From assembly GCA_963933055.1 (NCBI GenBank), contig CAWVSY010000010.1, forward strand, positions 13,210-77,209: 64,000 bases of DNA, given 5' to 3'. The notes below the pieces were generated by a model that saw nothing but the letters and a program-made list of their open reading frames with translations, was not told where the DNA came from and did not search any database. Positions 61,590-64,000 of the stretch are shown piece after piece. The translations under genes and the position numbers were made by a program. The stretch's first letter is position 1. Each line of letters begins with the position of its first letter. The DNA comes from Oleispira sp963933055 (GTDB lineage: Bacteria; Pseudomonadota; Gammaproteobacteria; Pseudomonadales; Oceanobacteraceae).

Positions 61590-63020
61590 ATGACGGCTAA
61601 AACATTATATGACAAGTTGTGGGATTCACACTTGGTCAAGCAACGCGACGACGGCACGGCTTTAATCTACATCGATCGTCAGTTATTACACGAAGTGACC
61701 TCGCCACAAGCGTTTGAAGGTCTTCGTATTGCAGGTCGTAAGCCTTGGAAACTAAGCGCAAATTTAGCGACTCCAGATCATAATGTGCCAACGACGAAAA
61801 CTGAGCGCACTATTGGTATTCAAGGTATTCAAGATCCGGTATCAAAAATTCAGGTTCAAACGTTAGACGATAACTGTAACGAATTCGGCATTACGCAATT
61901 CGATATGATGGACAAACGTCAAGGTATCGTACACGTAGTGGGTCCAGAGCAAGGCGCAACGTTGCCTGGCATGACGGTTGTTTGTGGTGATTCTCACACA
62001 GCAACACACGGTGCTTTTGCGGCATTAGCGCATGGTATTGGTACGTCTGAAGTTGAGCACGTATTAGCGACTCAGTGCTTGATTCAGCGCAAAATGAAAA
62101 ACCTATTGATCCGTGTAGACGGTGAATTAGGCGAAGGCATTACCGGTAAAGACGTGGTATTGCACGTAATTGGTGTAATCGGCACGGCTGGCGGTAACGG
62201 TTGTGCCATGGAATTTGGCGGTAGCGCAATTCGCAGCATGAGCATGGAAGGTCGCATGACCATGTGCAACATGGCAATCGAAGCGGGCGCTCGTGTGGGA
62301 ATGGTTGCCTTTGATCAAATCACAGCGGATTACGTTAAAGGTCGCGACTTCGCCCCTAAAGGCGAGCATTGGGAAATGGCCGTAGCGCAGTGGGCTGATT
62401 TAGTGTCTGACGACGATGCCGTATTTGATAAAGTCGTTGAAATCAACGCTGAAGATATTAAGCCGCAAGTAACTTGGGGTACTAGCCCTGAGATGGTAAC
62501 GACCGTTGATGGTTTTGTACCCCGTTTAGAAGATGCTAAAGACGATGTAGAGCGCAGTGGTTTTGAGCGTGCTTATAAATACATGGGTCTAGAGCCAGGC
62601 CAAGCGATTACTGATATTAATCTTGATCGTGTTTTCATCGGCTCTTGTACAAATAGTCGCATTGAAGACTTACGCGCAGCAGCAGTCGTTGCTAAGGGCA
62701 ATAAAGTCGCTGACTCTGTGATGCAGGCCTTGGTTGTTCCAGGTTCTGGTCTGGTAAAAGAACAGGCTGAAAAAGAAGGCTTGGATAAAATCTTCATCGA
62801 AGCAGGTTTTGAATGGCGTGAACCAGGCTGCTCTATGTGCTTAGCGATGAATGCTGACAAGTTGGGTAGTGGTGAGCATTGTGCGTCTACTTCTAATCGT
62901 AACTTCGAAGGCCGTCAGGGCTATGGCGGTCGTACGCATTTGGTCAGTCCTGCAATGGCGGCTGCGGCAGCGATTGCTGGGCACTTCGTTGATGTTCGTC
63001 AATTTGAATTGGTTAAGTAA
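61590..63020 (+). CDS. leuC: 3-isopropylmalate dehydratase, large subunit
   Basis: 476 residues, full length. The aconitase-type [4Fe-4S] ligands are Cys353 (IGSCTNSRIED), Cys414 and Cys417 (GCSMCLAMN). Other family segments are VVCGDSHTATHGAFAALAHGIGTSEVEHVLATQ and GRQGYGGRTHLVSPAMAAAAA. With LeuD it isomerises 2-isopropylmalate to 3-isopropylmalate. GAGAG precedes the ATG. leuD follows 11 bp later. Confidence 0.97.
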   Translation: MTAKTLYDKLWDSHLVKQRDDGTALIYIDRQLLHEVTSPQAFEGLRIAGRKPWKLSANLATPDHNVPTTKTERTIGIQGIQDPVSKIQVQTLDDNCNEFGITQFDMMDKRQGIVHVVGPEQGATLPGMTVVCGDSHTATHGAFAALAHGIGTSEVEHVLATQCLIQRKMKNLLIRVDGELGEGITGKDVVLHVIGVIGTAGGNGCAMEFGGSAIRSMSMEGRMTMCNMAIEAGARVGMVAFDQITADYVKGRDFAPKGEHWEMAVAQWADLVSDDDAVFDKVVEINAEDIKPQVTWGTSPEMVTTVDGFVPRLEDAKDDVERSGFERAYKYMGLEPGQAITDINLDRVFIGSCTNSRIEDLRAAAVVAKGNKVADSVMQALVVPGSGLVKEQAEKEGLDKIFIEAGFEWREPGCSMCLAMNADKLGSGEHCASTSNRNFEGRQGYGGRTHLVSPAMAAAAAIAGHFVDVRQFELVK

Positions 63021-63031
63021 GGAGCGTTATA

Positions 63032-63667
63032 ATGAAAGCATTTGTTAAGCAAAGCGGTATCGTCGCTCCTATGGATCGCGCCAATATCGATACGGATATG
63101 ATTATCCCGAAGCAGTTTTTAAAATCCATTAAGCGCAGCGGCTTTGGCCCGAACTTGTTTGATGAGTTGCGTTATCTTGATGAAGGTCAGCCTGATGTGG
63201 ACAACTCGGGTCGCCCGTTAAACCCAGATTTTGTATTGAATCAGCCTCGTTATAAAGGCGCTTCGGTATTGTTGACGCGTGAAAACTTTGGTTGTGGCTC
63301 TTCGCGTGAGCACGCACCGTGGGCATTAGAAGATTTTGGTTTTCAGGTTGTTATTGCCTCTAGTTACGCAGATATCTTTTTTAATAACAGTTTCAAAAAC
63401 GGTCTTTTACCGATTGTTTTGGATGAAGCGATTATTGATGGCTTATTTGAAGAAGTTACGGCTACTGAAGGTTATGAGTTGACGATTGATTTAGAGAATC
63501 AAAACATCATTAAGCCAAATGGTGATTTGATCCCATTTGAAGTCGACGCTTTCCGCAAGCATTGCTTGTTGAATGGTCTTGATGATATTGGCTTGACCTT
63601 GCAAGACGCTGACGACATTGTTGCTTACGAGACTAAGCGCAAACAATCGTCTCCTTGGTTGTTTTAA
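63032..63667 (+). CDS. leuD: 3-isopropylmalate dehydratase, small subunit
   Basis: 211 residues. The swivel domain has MDRANIDTDMIIPKQFLKSIKRSGFG near the N terminus and ENFGCGSSREHAPWALEDFGF with the substrate-binding loop. AAGGAG precedes the ATG. It is the partner of LeuC. The next gene leuB is separated by a 269 bp repeat-rich spacer, so leuB may have its own promoter. Confidence 0.97.
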   Translation: MKAFVKQSGIVAPMDRANIDTDMIIPKQFLKSIKRSGFGPNLFDELRYLDEGQPDVDNSGRPLNPDFVLNQPRYKGASVLLTRENFGCGSSREHAPWALEDFGFQVVIASSYADIFFNNSFKNGLLPIVLDEAIIDGLFEEVTATEGYELTIDLENQNIIKPNGDLIPFEVDAFRKHCLLNGLDDIGLTLQDADDIVAYETKRKQSSPWLF

Positions 63668-63741
63668 TTTAAATCATTGAAGGCGATGTAGAATCAGGCA
63701 TAAGCGGTGTTTGGTTTTGGGTTGTTCGTTAAAGGGGCGTC

Positions 63742-63837
63742 ATTTCGCAGGGAGCGTAGCGGCGTGAATGCCTGCAGCGACTGGCGAAATACGAGGCTAC
63801 AGGGAGCGTTAGCGCCGTGAATACCTGTAGCGGCTGG
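63742..63837. repeat. Two-copy hairpin repeat between leuD and leuB
   Basis: Two diverged 38-39 bp units lie at 63747-63784 and 63799-63837; both share AGGGAGCGT, GTGAAT and CCTG(C/T)AGCG and each folds as a hairpin (GCAGG...CCTGC and CAGG...CCTG). An outer ATTTCGC...GCGAAAT pair flanks the first. Typical of dispersed palindromic intergenic elements of marine gammaproteobacteria. Confidence 0.75.
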
Positions 63838-63936
63838 TATTTACGCCCGTCCCCAAAGACGAATTACCCATCACCTAGCGACCCGTGTTGAAAATTACCA
63901 AAATCAAAATTATTTAGTTGTTAAGCGGAATCAGAA

Positions 63937-64000
63937 ATGTCTAAAAAAGTATTAATCCTACCAGGTGATGGTATTGGTCCAGAAATCGTAACCGAAGCAG
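63937..64000 (+). CDS. leuB: 3-isopropylmalate dehydrogenase, 5' end
   Basis: Only 21 codons are inside the window: MSKKVLILPGDGIGPEIVTE, the opening NAD-site region of LeuB (GDGIGPE). The enzyme oxidises and decarboxylates 3-isopropylmalate. Position after leuC and leuD supports the call. The rest lies beyond the right edge. Confidence 0.93.
   Translation, partial: MSKKVLILPGDGIGPEIVTEA

Noticed and set aside
1..64000. tRNA/rRNA genes, CRISPR arrays, insertion sequences, prophage
   Set aside because: Reading both strands I saw no T-loop GTTCGA-type signatures in plausible tRNA context, no regularly spaced repeats with unique spacers, no transposase, integrase or phage structural genes. A covariance-model search would be needed to exclude small RNAs fully.

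Overview
The window looks like a chromosomal segment of a marine gammaproteobacterium, most likely of the Oceanospirillales (the Oleispira / Thalassolituus / Bermanella kind). This is judged from AT-leaning codon use, protein-level resemblance to Pseudomonas and Oceanospirillaceae, and a Pseudomonas-like gene set: rssB plus a STAS partner next to mlaA and gpsA, a LysR gene divergent from leuCD, and NqrM. The genus cannot be fixed from sequence alone. About 68 coding genes are supported, most of them core. No tRNA, rRNA, CRISPR array, insertion sequence or prophage was seen.

Layout. 1-6600: end of a class 3 lipase, a YvcK/CofD-like protein, an HU-like protein, an SDR, aspS, and a two-gene unit with a TRIC/YicG-type channel. 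6675-12100: an EIIC-EAL fusion, an SDR, nnrS and an outer-membrane-type protein. 12200-16100: NhaC antiporter, FKBP isomerase, Bax-inhibitor-1/YccA protein and a HEPN-like protein. 16079-23700: argS, a two-half QueD-like protein, DUF2947, EamA, a lipid A acyltransferase, DUF2750, SOS-controlled yebG and DUF599. 23967-34574: a 1016-residue lipoprotein with mlaA, a PilZ protein, an RssB-like phosphatase and STAS protein leading into gpsA, DUF4389 and sixA, then two hydrolases and DUF1461. 34571-42363, mostly minus strand: rluA behind an MlaC/solute-binding fusion, trhP, DUF416, an MBL lipoprotein, YigZ/IMPACT and rlmG. 42441-47903: AEC transporter, DUF4062 protein, ArsR regulator, apbE-nqrM and sthA. 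47911-50505: a tus / TerB-like / tal block with REP-like palindromes at both ends. 50514-53580: dusA, then a decayed stretch with two frameshifted genes around a membrane TerB-like gene. 53581-59443: fabR and a nitrite assimilation unit nirB-nirD-nitrate/nitrite transporter behind a sigma-54-type promoter, then a rhodanese. 59514-64000: uspE, LysR, leuC, leuD, a repeat-rich spacer and the start of leuB.

How the genes work together. Nitrogen: nirBD and the NarK-type transporter take up and reduce nitrite for assimilation. Leucine: leuCD and leuB carry out the isopropylmalate steps, probably under the divergent LysR protein. Cyclic di-GMP and general stress: an EAL protein, a PilZ protein and the RssB-like phosphatase with its STAS partner. 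Outer membrane lipid asymmetry: mlaA and an MlaC-like domain, here in unusual settings. Respiration: ApbE and NqrM serve a Na+-NQR complex encoded elsewhere.

The best candidates for undescribed biology are the MlaC/solute-binding fusion (35197-36516), the giant lipoprotein paired with MlaA (23967-27849), the QueD-like protein whose two halves split the active-site residues (18255-19100), the EIIC-EAL protein (6675-8717), the stand-alone DUF4062 protein (43455-44402) and the tus block between REP-like repeats. No complete new multi-gene defence system is evident.
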